DNA of 64,000 bases from Clostridia bacterium (GCA_017526525.1 JAFXRG010000023.1:1-64000); one strand, 5' to 3'; counted from the first letter of the stretch, positions 16,253 through 25,709 are shown. The notes: generated by a model from the sequence alone, not told the origin. A program made the numbers and translations.

Positions 16253-17200
16253 ATGTCCAGTCCGGTGAACGCCATTCAGCCGGGGAAGAAGACCCTGGGG
16301 CAGCTGATCAGCCGGGATCGGCAGCTGATTCTGATGTTCCTGCCTGTTTTCCTTTTCTATCTGATTTTCTGCTATCTGCCCATGGCAGGCCTGATGATGG
16401 CATTTGAAGATTTTAAAATGGGCAGCGGATTCACAGGCGTTTTCAGCAGCCCCTGGGTAGGCCTGAAATGGTTTGAACAGTTCTTCAATTCCGTATTTGC
16501 CTGGCGGCTGATCCGGAACACGTTCCTGCTTTCCTTTTTCTCACTGGTTTTCGGTTTCCCGATTCCGATTATTTTTGCCATCTGCATTACACAGCTGAGA
16601 GCCAAACGCTTCGCGAAGGCGGCCCAGGTGGTTACCTACCTGCCGTATTTCATTTCAACCGTGGTTGTGGTCGGCATGATGACCAATTTCCTGAGCCCTT
16701 CCGGCGGAATTATCAATCAGATTATCAAGGCATTCGGCGGAAAAGCCATCAACTTTATGGGCATGCCCTCCTGGTTCCGGAAGCTTTATGTGATCTCCGG
16801 ATCCTGGCAGAGCTTCGGTTTCAACGCCATTATCTTTGTGGCGGCCATCATGGGGATTGATCCTTCCCTTTATGAAGCGATGCGCGTGGACGGCGCCAGC
16901 CGGTGGCAGCAGATTGTTCACCTGATCCTGCCGATGATTTCGGATACGATTATCCTTCTGCTGATTATGACCCTCGGAAACCTGCTGAACGTCGGGTTTG
17001 AGAAGGTTTACCTGATGTATTCCCCCGCCGTGTACGAGACCGGCGATGTCATTGCCACTTACGTGTACCGCCAGGGAATTGAAAACAAGAACTTCGGCTA
17101 CGCGTCCGCGGTGGGCCTGTTCTATTCCGCAGTCGGCTTCCTGTTTGTGGTCGGAAGCAATACGCTGAGCCGCCGGGTGACCGGATCGAGCCTCTGGTAA
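16253..17200 (+). CDS. Sugar ABC transporter permease 1 (LplB/YteP type)
   Basis: A 315-residue inner-membrane permease with six predicted helices and the cytoplasmic EAA loop YEAMRVDGASRWQQIVHLILP near residue 204, which contacts the ATPase. The sequence style (RDRQLILMFLPVFLFY) is that of LplB/YteP permeases importing complex oligosaccharides. A longer frame begins at 16166 in the terminator; the ATG at 16253 follows GGGAGGGAAAGG and is chosen. It pairs with the second permease 19 bases downstream. No ATP-binding gene is in this operon, so a shared MsmX-like ATPase encoded elsewhere is likely. Confidence 0.9.
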   Translation: MSSPVNAIQPGKKTLGQLISRDRQLILMFLPVFLFYLIFCYLPMAGLMMAFEDFKMGSGFTGVFSSPWVGLKWFEQFFNSVFAWRLIRNTFLLSFFSLVFGFPIPIIFAICITQLRAKRFAKAAQVVTYLPYFISTVVVVGMMTNFLSPSGGIINQIIKAFGGKAINFMGMPSWFRKLYVISGSWQSFGFNAIIFVAAIMGIDPSLYEAMRVDGASRWQQIVHLILPMISDTIILLLIMTLGNLLNVGFEKVYLMYSPAVYETGDVIATYVYRQGIENKNFGYASAVGLFYSAVGFLFVVGSNTLSRRVTGSSLW

Positions 17201-17219
17201 GAAAGGAGAGGAGACGGGC

Positions 17220-18143
17220 ATGACAGTCCTTGCAAAGCGCAGGGTGCGCAAACCGGATTCTTTCCTGACGGAGAAAGCCGGAGACAAAACGCTGGATATT
17301 ATCATCTGGATTCTGGTGATCTTTGCGGTCGTGGTAACGGCCTATCCTTTCCTGTATGTGATTTCCATCTCCTTTTCCGAAGGCACGGCCGTGGCGAAAG
17401 GAGACGTATGGCTGCTGCCGAAGGGATTCACCGCGGAGACCTACAGCATGGTCATGGGACATTCCCAGCTGTGGACGGCCTACCTGAACACGGCGATCTA
17501 TACGATTCTCGGAACGATTGCCAATGTGGTGTTCACCTGCCTGGGGGCTTATCCCCTGAGCCGGAAACGGTTCTTCCTGCGGCGGAAACTGAATTTCTTT
17601 GCGGTGTTTACCATGTATTTCAGCGGCGGCATGATTCCCACCTATATGGTGGTTACCGGGCTGGGACTTTACAACAGCCGGCTGGCGATGATCCTTCCGG
17701 TGCTGCTGAGCACCTACAACCTGATGATCTGCCGTTCCGCCATGGAATCCGTGCCGGAAGACCTGTTTGAGAACGCTTCCCTGGAGGGCGCCAGCGACTG
17801 GTATATGATGCTTCATATTGCGATTCCGCTGATCAAGCCCACGCTGGCGGTGCTGACCCTGTATTACGCGGTGGCAAGGTACAACGATTTCTTCAATGCC
17901 ATGCTGTACCTGGGCAAAAGCGAACTGCAGCCGCTGCAGATGTTCCTGCGCCGGGTGCTGCTGATGTCCTCCGCGGAGGTATTGCAGCAGGCAGGAACAG
18001 CGGCGGCGGATGCTGCAGCCAAGAACACGCTGAAAATCCGCTACGTATGCATTGTACTGGCCGCTGTTCCGATTTTCTGCATTACGCCCTTTGTTCAGAA
18101 ATACCTGGTCAGCGGAACGATGCTGGGCGCGGTGAAAGGATAA
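17220..18143 (+). CDS. Sugar ABC transporter permease 2 (LplC/YtcP type)
   Basis: A 307-residue permease with six hydrophobic segments and the EAA loop FENASLEGASDWYMMLHIAI near residue 183. The N-terminal KAGDKTLDI-like stretch and AYPFLYVISISFSEG are characteristic of the LplC/YtcP partner of LplB-type permeases. GAAAGGAGAGGAG precedes the ATG. It would form a heterodimeric channel with the 16253 product and receive substrate from the 18200 binding protein. Confidence 0.9.
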   Translation: MTVLAKRRVRKPDSFLTEKAGDKTLDIIIWILVIFAVVVTAYPFLYVISISFSEGTAVAKGDVWLLPKGFTAETYSMVMGHSQLWTAYLNTAIYTILGTIANVVFTCLGAYPLSRKRFFLRRKLNFFAVFTMYFSGGMIPTYMVVTGLGLYNSRLAMILPVLLSTYNLMICRSAMESVPEDLFENASLEGASDWYMMLHIAIPLIKPTLAVLTLYYAVARYNDFFNAMLYLGKSELQPLQMFLRRVLLMSSAEVLQQAGTAAADAAAKNTLKIRYVCIVLAAVPIFCITPFVQKYLVSGTMLGAVKG

Positions 18144-18199
18144 TCCATTCGGTACCAGGCGGACGGAAATCCGCTTGAAATAAAAAGGAGGAGAATACC

Positions 18200-19705
18200 A
18201 TGAAGAAGACCCTGAGCATCCTGGTGGCCCTGTGCCTGCTGCTGAGCTGTGTTTCCGCCTTCGCGGACAACCCCACCATCAGCCAGCTGGCGATCAACTC
18301 CTACTACTCCACGGTGGACCTGAAAGACGCGTATCTGCTGAAGAAGATCGCGGACAACGCCGGCGTTACCGTGGACTGGAACCTGCTGGACCCCGGCACC
18401 TATGCCGAGGCTGTCAGCCCCATGCTGGCTGCCGGACAGGACCTGGCGGACGTGATCATGCTGCCCGATCTGGACACCAACCAGACCTACCTGTCTGCCG
18501 GACTGTTCGAGCCCCTGGACACGCATTTTGACATTATGCCCAACTACAAGAAGTTCCTGGACGAGAACCCCATCATCAAGGGCTCCCTGACCGCTGTGGA
18601 CGGCCACATCTACTATGTGCCCCAGACCGTGGTTACCAATAACTATCAGCCGGTTCTGATGTATAATGTCCGCTGGCTGGAAAAAGCCGGACTGGAAGCT
18701 CCCACCACACTGGACGCTTTCGTTGAAATGCTGAAGTACTACAAGGACAACGACATGAACGGCAACGGCGACACCACGGATGAAATCCCCATGAGCATCC
18801 AGAGCGCGTTCCTGCCCTACATGTTCGGACCTGCTTTCGGCCTGGACCTGGTCAGCGGTTTCTATGCGGACGACGCGGGCGTTGTGCATTATGCCGCTTA
18901 CGAATCCGAAGCTTACAAAGCCTATCTGACCTTCCTGAACGGCCTGTACAACGACGGCCTGCTGGAGGTTGAATTCACCAGCCTGAACCGGGACCAGATT
19001 GTTGAACGCTGCGCCAACGATACTACGGGCGTGACCTTCGACTTCTCCTGGCAGATGTCCACCCTGTATTCCCAGAATGCGCCCGGATATGACGGCGAGC
19101 ACGGCATCTTCGTGGGCGTTGCCCCCCTCAGCGGCGAGCATAAGGGCTTCTATGTAGGCCGGAATCCTGTCAGCAACGTGTTCGGCATCAACGCCAAGAG
19201 CCAGAACAAGGAAGCGGCCATCAAGTACCTGGATTACGCCATGGGCGAAGAGGCCCAGGACCTGTATGTCTGGGGCGAAGAAGGCCTGACCTATGAAGTG
19301 GACGCGGAAGGCAACCGTCATTTCCTGCCCCGCACCACGGAAGACTCCACCTGGTTCCAGGGCCTGGGCATCAATGCTCCGAACATGCCCTCCCAGCAGA
19401 GTGTGCCCGCAACGGATGTCCTGCTTGCGGCCTGGCACGTTCAGAACGACCGCGAATTTGAAGAACCCTACATCCGCGCTCCGTTCCCGAACGTCTACTC
19501 CACCACCGAGGAAGCCAACACCCTGAGCATGTACATGGTTGACCTGCAGACCTACGTGGACGAGCGTATGGTGGGCTTTATCAGCGGCAGCTATTCCATT
19601 GCGGATGAGTTTGACAGCTACATTGAAGCCCTGAAGGGACTGCAGATTGAAGAGCTGCTGAAGGTGAAGCAGGCGCAGTACGACCGCTTTGCCGCCGCGC
19701 AGTAA
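18200..19705 (+). CDS. Extracellular sugar-binding protein of the ABC transporter
   Basis: A 501-residue secreted solute-binding protein. The N-terminus MKKTLSILVALCLLLSCVSAFA is a signal peptide. LLSC could be a weak lipobox, but cleavage after AFA is also plausible, so the anchoring mode is unsure. The mature part has the family-1 pattern VSPMLAAGQDLADVIMLPD and a calcium-like loop NDMNGNGDTTDEIP often seen in LipO/YtcQ-type proteins. It follows the two permeases with an AAAGGAGGAG site, completing the transporter. Neighbouring regulator and pectinesterase suggest pectin-derived oligosaccharides as substrate. Confidence 0.9.
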   Translation: MKKTLSILVALCLLLSCVSAFADNPTISQLAINSYYSTVDLKDAYLLKKIADNAGVTVDWNLLDPGTYAEAVSPMLAAGQDLADVIMLPDLDTNQTYLSAGLFEPLDTHFDIMPNYKKFLDENPIIKGSLTAVDGHIYYVPQTVVTNNYQPVLMYNVRWLEKAGLEAPTTLDAFVEMLKYYKDNDMNGNGDTTDEIPMSIQSAFLPYMFGPAFGLDLVSGFYADDAGVVHYAAYESEAYKAYLTFLNGLYNDGLLEVEFTSLNRDQIVERCANDTTGVTFDFSWQMSTLYSQNAPGYDGEHGIFVGVAPLSGEHKGFYVGRNPVSNVFGINAKSQNKEAAIKYLDYAMGEEAQDLYVWGEEGLTYEVDAEGNRHFLPRTTEDSTWFQGLGINAPNMPSQQSVPATDVLLAAWHVQNDREFEEPYIRAPFPNVYSTTEEANTLSMYMVDLQTYVDERMVGFISGSYSIADEFDSYIEALKGLQIEELLKVKQAQYDRFAAAQ

Positions 19706-19821
19706 TTCCAGGAAAACCCGGTAAATCATTCTGCGGTTCAGCGGATTCCTGCCCGGAAAACCGGGCGGGATCCGCTGGACCTTCTTTGACGTTTTACGGA
19801 AACAGGAAGGAGAGAGGTCCG

Positions 19822-20808
19822 ATGACGCTGGTAGTCAGTCAGGAAGGAAAGGAAGGCTTTTCCTCCATTCAGGCGGCGGTGGACGCCCTGCCGGAAAACG
19901 GCGGGACGGAACCCCGGATCATCCTTGTGAAAAAGGGAATATACCGGGAGCGGGTTGCCATTCACCGGGATCATGTGCGCCTGATCGGGGAGGATCCGGA
20001 GAAGACGGTGATTACCTGGTCTTCCTATGCGCTGGAAATGCATCCGGACGGTACGGAGCGGACCACTTTCCGGTCCTGGACCCTGATGACCACCGGGGAG
20101 GATATCCGGGTGGAGAACCTGACGATCCGGAATGACGCCGGAGAGGGGGAAATTGTGGGCCAGGCGGTTGCTGTTTACGCCGCGGGGGACCGGGGCGCCT
20201 GGAAAAACTGCCGGATGATTGCCCACCAGGATACGCTGTACTGCGGACCGCTGCGGACTCCGGACGTTACGGAGGACCTGGGCAGCCGGACCGGCCGGGC
20301 GGAACAGGCCCCGAGGGTGCAGGACGGACCGCTGACCCGCAGCCGGCAGTATTTTGAAAAATGCCTGATCCAGGGGGACGTGGATTTCATATTCGGCTGC
20401 TACCGGTGCTGGTTTGAAGACTGCACGCTGTTCATGAATAAGCGTGGAGGATGGTACACCGCAGCCAACACGCATATGGATCAGCCCTGGGGATTTGTGT
20501 TTCACCGCTGCCTGCTGACCGGGGAGTGCCCGGAAGGCCGGGCGTATCTGGGCAGACCCTGGCGGGCCGGCGCACGAACCCTGTTCCTGGACTGTGAGAT
20601 GGACGAACATGTGGCACCGGAAGGGTTTACGGACTGGGATGAGACCCGGGTGGTGACCTCCCGGTGCGGCGAAGGCGGAACCCGGGGCGCAAGGGCGGAC
20701 CAGGCCCCGCGGCATCCGTCCCAGAAACGGCTGACGGAAACGGAACAAAAGGGGATTGCCCCGGAAACCGTGCTGGACGGCTGGAACGGCGGACGGGGAG
20801 AAGCATAA
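19822..20808 (+). CDS. Pectinesterase (CE8), no signal peptide
   Basis: A 328-residue right-handed beta-helix esterase that removes methyl groups from homogalacturonan. Catalytic residues are visible: Asp137 in HQDTLY, Asp188 in DFIFG and Arg245 in LGRPWR, with a GQAVAVYAAGD strand before them. The N-terminus MTLVVSQEGKEGFSSIQAAV matches the usual start of the fold and lacks a secretion signal, so it likely acts in the cytoplasm on imported methylated oligogalacturonides. An upstream in-frame start at 19786 is rejected because AAGGAGAGAGG sits just before 19822. It is probably the last gene of the transporter operon, with a terminator after it. Confidence 0.9.
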   Translation: MTLVVSQEGKEGFSSIQAAVDALPENGGTEPRIILVKKGIYRERVAIHRDHVRLIGEDPEKTVITWSSYALEMHPDGTERTTFRSWTLMTTGEDIRVENLTIRNDAGEGEIVGQAVAVYAAGDRGAWKNCRMIAHQDTLYCGPLRTPDVTEDLGSRTGRAEQAPRVQDGPLTRSRQYFEKCLIQGDVDFIFGCYRCWFEDCTLFMNKRGGWYTAANTHMDQPWGFVFHRCLLTGECPEGRAYLGRPWRAGARTLFLDCEMDEHVAPEGFTDWDETRVVTSRCGEGGTRGARADQAPRHPSQKRLTETEQKGIAPETVLDGWNGGRGEA

Positions 20809-20827
20809 CCTGCCGGAACCGGCAAGG

Positions 20828-20868
20828 CAGCAGGCTTTCTGACAGAATTTGCAGGCCTGCTGTTTTTC
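20828..20868 (+). terminator. Terminator after pectinesterase
   Basis: CAGCAGGC (20828-20835) pairs with GCCTGCTG (20855-20862) and is followed by TTTTTCTTTCTCTTTT. It closes the pectin-oligosaccharide operon. Confidence 0.82.
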
Positions 20869-20920
20869 TTTCTCTTTTGAGCGTTCTGTGGTATCATACG
20901 GTTCAAAGGGGGACGGAAGA

Positions 20921-22906
20921 ATGAAAAAGACCGGATGGATGGCGGCAGTGCTGACCGTGCTTCTGGCACTGGCTGCCTTTTCCGCTGCTTCCGCCGATGT
21001 GGTGATCAACGAAGTGATGGCCAGCAACGGCTTTTATGAAAACGGGGAAGCCTACGACTGGATTGAACTGTATAACGACGGAAAGAACACCGAAGACCTG
21101 AGCGGCTGGTATCTGAGCGACAGCAAAAAGGATCCGCTGAAATGGAGCTTTCCGAAGGGAACCCGGCTGAAAAGCGGGGCGTATCTGACCGTGTTCTGCA
21201 CCGGAGAGGACGGGAAGGATCCCGGAAAGGGAAATACCTTTTATACCGGGTACTCCATTTCCGCTTCCGGGGAAACCCTGATCCTTTCCGACGCGGAGGG
21301 TACGGAGATTCAGCGGGTCAAAGTGCCGGAGCAGTACGGATGCGTCAGCTGGGGAAAGCCGGCCAGGGACGGGGAATACGGTTTTTTTGAAAATCCGACG
21401 CGGGGAAAGAAAAACGACGACCGGGCTTACAGCGGACGGGTTGCGGCACCGGTTCTGTCCGGGAAGGGCGGCTTTTATTCCGGCAGCGTGACCGTGAAGG
21501 CGGAGGGGCCGGAAGGAGCGGTGCTGCGCTACACCACGGACGGAGAGACACCCACCGAAAAGAGCAAGGTTTTTCCGGCAGAAGGACTGACGCTGAAGAA
21601 AACGACTCCGCTGCGGGTGAAGGCTTTCCGGGAAGGGGCGGTAAGCTCGGAAACGGAAAGCGCCACCTATTTCATCGACGACGATCCACGGACGGCGATT
21701 GTTTCCCTGATTACCGACGACAAATACCTGTTCAACCGGAAAACCGGCATGCTGGTGAAGGGAACGGGATCCATTCCCAACTACAGCAAGGGATTTGAAT
21801 ATCCCGTGCACATTGAATACTTCAACGCGGAGGGAACACGGGAAATCAGCCAGACGGGCACCATGACCTGCTCCGGCCACAGCGCCCGGATCAACTCCCA
21901 GAAGAGCATTGCGCTGTATGCCCGGAAATCCTGGGGAGCGGAAAAATTTGTGTTCAATCCGTTCCCGACCCGGAACTACACGGAATACAAGAGCCTGCTG
22001 CTGCGGGCTGCCAACAGCGACTATTCCGCCACGCGGCTGCGGGATATTGTGGCCAGCTCCCTGGCAGAGGGACAGGGGATTCTTTACCAGGACCATGTGG
22101 TGATCCAGGTTTATATCAACGGGCAGTACTGGGGTCACTACAATCTGCGGGAGAAGATCAACAAGCATTTTGTGGCGGCCTATGAAGGCGTGACGGATCC
22201 GGACCAGATCGACCGGATTGACATCCTGGCCCGGACGGGAAGGGATGAATTCCTCCAGAACGGGGACAACAAGGACTGGCTGGCCCTGTGTGATTTCTGC
22301 AAAAAAAACAAGCTGACGGATCCGGAAAACCTGAAACGGGTGGAGGCGGAGCTGGACATTGACAACATGTTCACCCACGCCGCCTACGAGATTATTCTCG
22401 GCAACGTGGACTTTACCAACGTCCGGCTTTACCGGGTGCCGGGAGGCAAATGGAAGTATCTTCTTTTTGATGTGGAAGCCTGCTGGCGCGGACTGGACAA
22501 AACGCCGATTGAGTACTATATCAAGCCGGTCAGCGCAAAGATTCAGGGATTCCGCCACGAGCCCCTGAACGCATTGCTGCAGGTGCCGGAATACCGGGAC
22601 CGGTTCCTGCGGAGAGTGAGCGAACTGCTGAGCACGGTGTTCCGCTGGGATCACGTGGAAACGCGGTTCAATGAGGTGATTGCGCAGCTGGAACCCATCC
22701 TGCCCCGCCACATCAGCCGGTGGAAAAACATGAAACTCGAAAACTGGAAGAAGAATATCCGGGCCACCAAGTATTATGCGCGGGTGAGGCCCAAGGAGAT
22801 TCCGAAGCTGCTGAAGGCGGCCATGAAACTGACCGCGGAGGAGATGGAGGAATACTTCGGGGAGACGCTTCGCCTGCTGGAGGAAACAAACACCCTGAAG
22901 GAGTAA
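20921..22906 (+). CDS. Secreted CotH-kinase-family protein with lamin-tail domain
   Basis: A 661-residue exported protein. Order: signal peptide (first ~25 residues, ending SAASA), lamin-tail-type domain starting VVINEVMASNG with YDWIELYND, a chitobiase-type beta-sandwich (VLRYTTDGETPTEKS, near 205), and a CotH kinase domain from about 260 with GHYNLREKINKHF and LLFDVEACWRGLD. CotH proteins are atypical protein kinases first known from spore coats. In gut anaerobes, secreted forms with lamin-tail domains are common and of unclear role. ATG 20921 follows a GGGGGACGG site; the frame upstream of it overlaps the terminator and is rejected. Confidence 0.87.
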   Translation: MKKTGWMAAVLTVLLALAAFSAASADVVINEVMASNGFYENGEAYDWIELYNDGKNTEDLSGWYLSDSKKDPLKWSFPKGTRLKSGAYLTVFCTGEDGKDPGKGNTFYTGYSISASGETLILSDAEGTEIQRVKVPEQYGCVSWGKPARDGEYGFFENPTRGKKNDDRAYSGRVAAPVLSGKGGFYSGSVTVKAEGPEGAVLRYTTDGETPTEKSKVFPAEGLTLKKTTPLRVKAFREGAVSSETESATYFIDDDPRTAIVSLITDDKYLFNRKTGMLVKGTGSIPNYSKGFEYPVHIEYFNAEGTREISQTGTMTCSGHSARINSQKSIALYARKSWGAEKFVFNPFPTRNYTEYKSLLLRAANSDYSATRLRDIVASSLAEGQGILYQDHVVIQVYINGQYWGHYNLREKINKHFVAAYEGVTDPDQIDRIDILARTGRDEFLQNGDNKDWLALCDFCKKNKLTDPENLKRVEAELDIDNMFTHAAYEIILGNVDFTNVRLYRVPGGKWKYLLFDVEACWRGLDKTPIEYYIKPVSAKIQGFRHEPLNALLQVPEYRDRFLRRVSELLSTVFRWDHVETRFNEVIAQLEPILPRHISRWKNMKLENWKKNIRATKYYARVRPKEIPKLLKAAMKLTAEEMEEYFGETLRLLEETNTLKE

Positions 22907-22960
22907 GCGGACAGCCCGGAAGACTGCCGGAAAGGCAGGAAAAACAAAGGCGGTGGAGAA

Positions 22961-23632
22961 ATGAAAAAAAGACTGAAATTTCCTTGCCTGGTTCTGGACC
23001 ATGACGATACGACGGTGAACTCCACCGCTACGGTGCATTATCCCTCCTTTGTGGAATACATGGAGGTTCACCGGCCGGAGGGCATGCTGACGCTGGAGGA
23101 GTATTTCCGCTACAATTCCGACCCGGGAGTGATTGAAATGCTGACCGGGATCTGCGGACTGACGGAAAAGCAGATGAAAGAGGAGGAAGCCTTCTGGAAC
23201 GAATATGTCCAGGACCATGTTCCGGAGGCATATCCCGGAATCCGGGAAATACTGGAGGAACAGAAAGCCCGGGGCGGAAAGATCTGTGTTGTCAGCCATT
23301 CCTTCAGCGACAATATCCGGCGGGACTACCGGCAAAACGGCCTGCCGGAACCGGACCTGATTTTCGGATGGGAATATCCGCCGGAAAAGCGGAAACCGTC
23401 TCCCTGGCCGCTGGAGGAGACCATGCGGGTTCTCGGGCTGCGGCCGGAGGAACTGCTGGTCGTGGATGACCTGCGGCCGGGCTGCGATATGGCAGGGGCC
23501 GCCGGGGTTCCCTTTGCCGCGGCGGGATGGGCCAACGATATTCCGGAAATTGAAGAATTCATGCGGAAAAACAGCAGGCTGTATTTCAAAACAGTGAAGG
23601 AACTGCGTGACTATCTGTTCAGCGAACCGTGA
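22961..23632 (+). CDS. HAD-superfamily hydrolase
   Basis: A 223-residue phosphatase-like protein. Motif I is LDHDDTT (nucleophile Asp13, acid/base Asp15), motif II is VVSHS near 109, motif III is the Lys in EKRKPSP near 145, and motif IV is VVDDLRPGCD near 168. The cap inserted after motif I is helical, as in the beta-phosphoglucomutase/phosphoglycolate phosphatase type. The substrate cannot be told from sequence. It lies between the CotH gene (54 bases upstream) and the SGNH esterase (19 bases downstream), probably one operon. Confidence 0.87.
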   Translation: MKKRLKFPCLVLDHDDTTVNSTATVHYPSFVEYMEVHRPEGMLTLEEYFRYNSDPGVIEMLTGICGLTEKQMKEEEAFWNEYVQDHVPEAYPGIREILEEQKARGGKICVVSHSFSDNIRRDYRQNGLPEPDLIFGWEYPPEKRKPSPWPLEETMRVLGLRPEELLVVDDLRPGCDMAGAAGVPFAAAGWANDIPEIEEFMRKNSRLYFKTVKELRDYLFSEP

Positions 23633-23651
23633 ACAGTCAGGAGAGAATAAA

Positions 23652-24710
23652 ATGATTCAGCAAATCGGAAAACATACGGTCCGGGTCCGGGGAAGAACGG
23701 TTGAGGACGGCGGAATGCTGTGGATGTCCACCTCGCTGAGCGAAGTGGGTTTCCGGGTTTCCGGCGCTAAAAAGCTGGAAATTGTACTGCAGTCGGACGA
23801 CAGCACGACAGATGCGCTCCGGGCGTTTCAGACCCCGCGCTACAGCGTGCTGGTGGACGGGGATCCGGTGATTGACCGGCGGATGCAGGAAGCGGAGGAA
23901 ACGGTAACCGTTTTTGAATCCAACGTCCCCTGGGGGGCGGAAATCCGTTTCCGGAAGCTGAGCGAATGCACCCAGAGCATTCTGGCGGTGAAGGAAATCC
24001 GGACGGACGGACGGGTTGCTCCGCTGGAAGATACCGGGCTGCGGGTTGAATTCATCGGGGATTCCATTACCTGCGGTTACGGCGTGGAGGGAAAAAACGA
24101 ACTGGAAGGTTTTACCACCGCGACGGAGAATGCCGGAAAATCCTACGCCGGGCTGGTAACGGACTGGATGGGACTGGATTCCGTACTGACCTGCTTCAGC
24201 GGCCATGGGATCGTTTCGGGGTATACGGATGATCCTGAAAGACGGAATGTCAGCGAGCGGGTTCAGCCCTACTATGAATTCGCCGGACGGAACAGTTTCG
24301 AACTGCCCTCCGGTCGGCTGATGGAACAGATTCCCTGGGATTTCAGCCGCTGGCAGCCGGAAAAAATCGTGGTGAACCTGGGTACCAACGACCTGAGCTG
24401 GTGCAAGGGGCGGGAACCGCGGAAGGAAATGTTCCGGGGGCAGTACAAGGACTTCCTGAAAACAGTGCGGAAAAACAATCCCGGCGCCATGATCCTCTGC
24501 GTTCTGGGAATTATGGGAACGGAACTCAATGATTACATGGTGCGGGCCGTGAACGAATACCGGGCGGAAACCGGAGACGTCAGGATTCATTCCATGACGC
24601 TGCAGGACCAGGACGCGGAACGGGACGGTTACGGAAGCAATTTCCATCCGTCGGAAAGAACCCAGCAGCGGCTGGCTGTGAAGATCCAGGCCTTTATCCA
24701 GAATACCTGA
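23652..24710 (+). CDS. SGNH/GDSL esterase, CE2-like
   Basis: A 352-residue protein with an N-terminal beta-sandwich of about 120 residues followed by an SGNH hydrolase domain. The nucleophile block is EFIGDSITCGYG (Ser at about 136), block III is NLGTNDLS (near 243), and the catalytic His lies in GSNFHPSE (near 333). The two-domain layout matches CE2 acetyl-xylan/deacetylase esterases. There is no signal peptide, so it may deacetylate imported oligosaccharides. The ATG at 23652 follows AGGAGAG; an in-frame start at 23607 overlaps the HAD gene and is less likely. Confidence 0.87.
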   Translation: MIQQIGKHTVRVRGRTVEDGGMLWMSTSLSEVGFRVSGAKKLEIVLQSDDSTTDALRAFQTPRYSVLVDGDPVIDRRMQEAEETVTVFESNVPWGAEIRFRKLSECTQSILAVKEIRTDGRVAPLEDTGLRVEFIGDSITCGYGVEGKNELEGFTTATENAGKSYAGLVTDWMGLDSVLTCFSGHGIVSGYTDDPERRNVSERVQPYYEFAGRNSFELPSGRLMEQIPWDFSRWQPEKIVVNLGTNDLSWCKGREPRKEMFRGQYKDFLKTVRKNNPGAMILCVLGIMGTELNDYMVRAVNEYRAETGDVRIHSMTLQDQDAERDGYGSNFHPSERTQQRLAVKIQAFIQNT

Positions 24711-24726
24711 GGCCGGCGGAGAAGTC

Positions 24727-24755
24727 TTGACAAAAGAGAACAACTTGCATAAAAT
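24727..24755 (+). promoter_or_regulatory. Near-consensus promoter of the cNMP-binding gene
   Basis: TTGACA (24727-24732), 17-base spacer, TAAAAT (24750-24755). An alternative in-frame TTG start of the next gene would coincide with this -35 box, which is why the later ATG at 24808 is taken as the true start. Confidence 0.88.
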
Positions 24756-24807
24756 CATAAAAAAAGACAAGGCTCAGAAAGATCTATACAGCAGAGGGGA
24801 AAAGAAT

Positions 24808-25698
24808 ATGAAAGAGATCAGATTCGGAAAAGGCGAAGTGGTTTTCCGGGAAGGAACGTTGGGAAACAACTTTTATCAGATCATCAAAGGCACGGCCGGC
24901 GCTTATCTCAATTACGGCGAGGAAGGCCAGAAAAAACTGTCCGAAATGACGGAAGGACAATATTTCGGGGAAATGGCCGTGATCGAAGCCTGGCCCCGCA
25001 GCAGCACAATTGTGGCGGAGAGCGAGCTTGTGGTCAATGAAATTCCCGGAAAGGATTTCTTTTCGTATTTCCGGGAAAAGCCCGAAACGATTCTGACGAT
25101 GATGAAGCAGATCGGGGAACGGATCCGGAACCTGACCGCTGAATATGACGAAGTCTGCCAGTTTATTCGGGAAAAGCAGGAACCGGAAGCCAAAAAGAAA
25201 GAAGGCTTCCTGGCAAAGCTGAAGAAATACCGGGCGATCAGTGCCATGGCCAAAAAGAACAGCGGTGCTACGGCGGAAGACCTTCTGGTTCAGAAAACCG
25301 TATCGTCGGGCGTCGTTTCGCTGCCGGTTACCCTCTACAACCGCGGACAGATCATTTTCCGCGAAGGGGACGAAGGCGTTTACATGTACGCGGTTCACGG
25401 CGGGGCCGTGGATATCTTTACGGGATACGGTACGCCCAATGAAAACAAGCTGGCCACCCTGTATTCCGATTCCTTCTTCGGGGAAATGGCCATTGTAGGC
25501 AAGGAAGTCCGCAGTGCAACGGCGGTGGTTGCTGAGAACAATACGATCCTGGAAGCCATCCGCGAGGAGGATCTCGGAGCTCTGTTCGAATCCAATCCGC
25601 CGGAGGTGGAAATGATCCTGGCGCACCTGTGCAACCGGCTGAGAAAACTGACGGTAAGTTATTTCAAGGCATGTGAGCAGGCTGCCGAAGAGGCGTAA
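24808..25698 (+). CDS. Protein with two cyclic-nucleotide-binding domains
   Basis: A 296-residue protein with two cNMP-binding beta-barrels (about residues 1-115 and 170-290) joined by a basic linker with KKKEGFLAKLKKYRA. Each has a phosphate-binding cassette: YFGEMAVIEAWPRSSTI in the first and FFGEMAVIGKEVRSATA in the second, both keeping Glu and Arg that contact the cyclic phosphate. There is no helix-turn-helix or catalytic domain, so it is not a CRP regulator; it may be a receptor or anchor subunit. A class III cyclase is encoded two genes downstream, a plausible source of ligand. A strong terminator follows. Confidence 0.88.
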   Translation: MKEIRFGKGEVVFREGTLGNNFYQIIKGTAGAYLNYGEEGQKKLSEMTEGQYFGEMAVIEAWPRSSTIVAESELVVNEIPGKDFFSYFREKPETILTMMKQIGERIRNLTAEYDEVCQFIREKQEPEAKKKEGFLAKLKKYRAISAMAKKNSGATAEDLLVQKTVSSGVVSLPVTLYNRGQIIFREGDEGVYMYAVHGGAVDIFTGYGTPNENKLATLYSDSFFGEMAIVGKEVRSATAVVAENNTILEAIREEDLGALFESNPPEVEMILAHLCNRLRKLTVSYFKACEQAAEEA

Positions 25699-25709
25699 GA
25701 CGGATATGA

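Noticed and set aside
20903-23335. An 810-residue minus-strand frame opposite the CotH and HAD genes
   Set aside because: It covers two recognisable plus-strand genes and a promoter region and shows no family motifs.
24727-24807. A 27-residue N-terminal extension of the cNMP-binding protein from a TTG codon
   Set aside because: The TTG is the first triplet of a perfect -35 box; the ATG at 24808 has a purine-rich GAGGGG site upstream.
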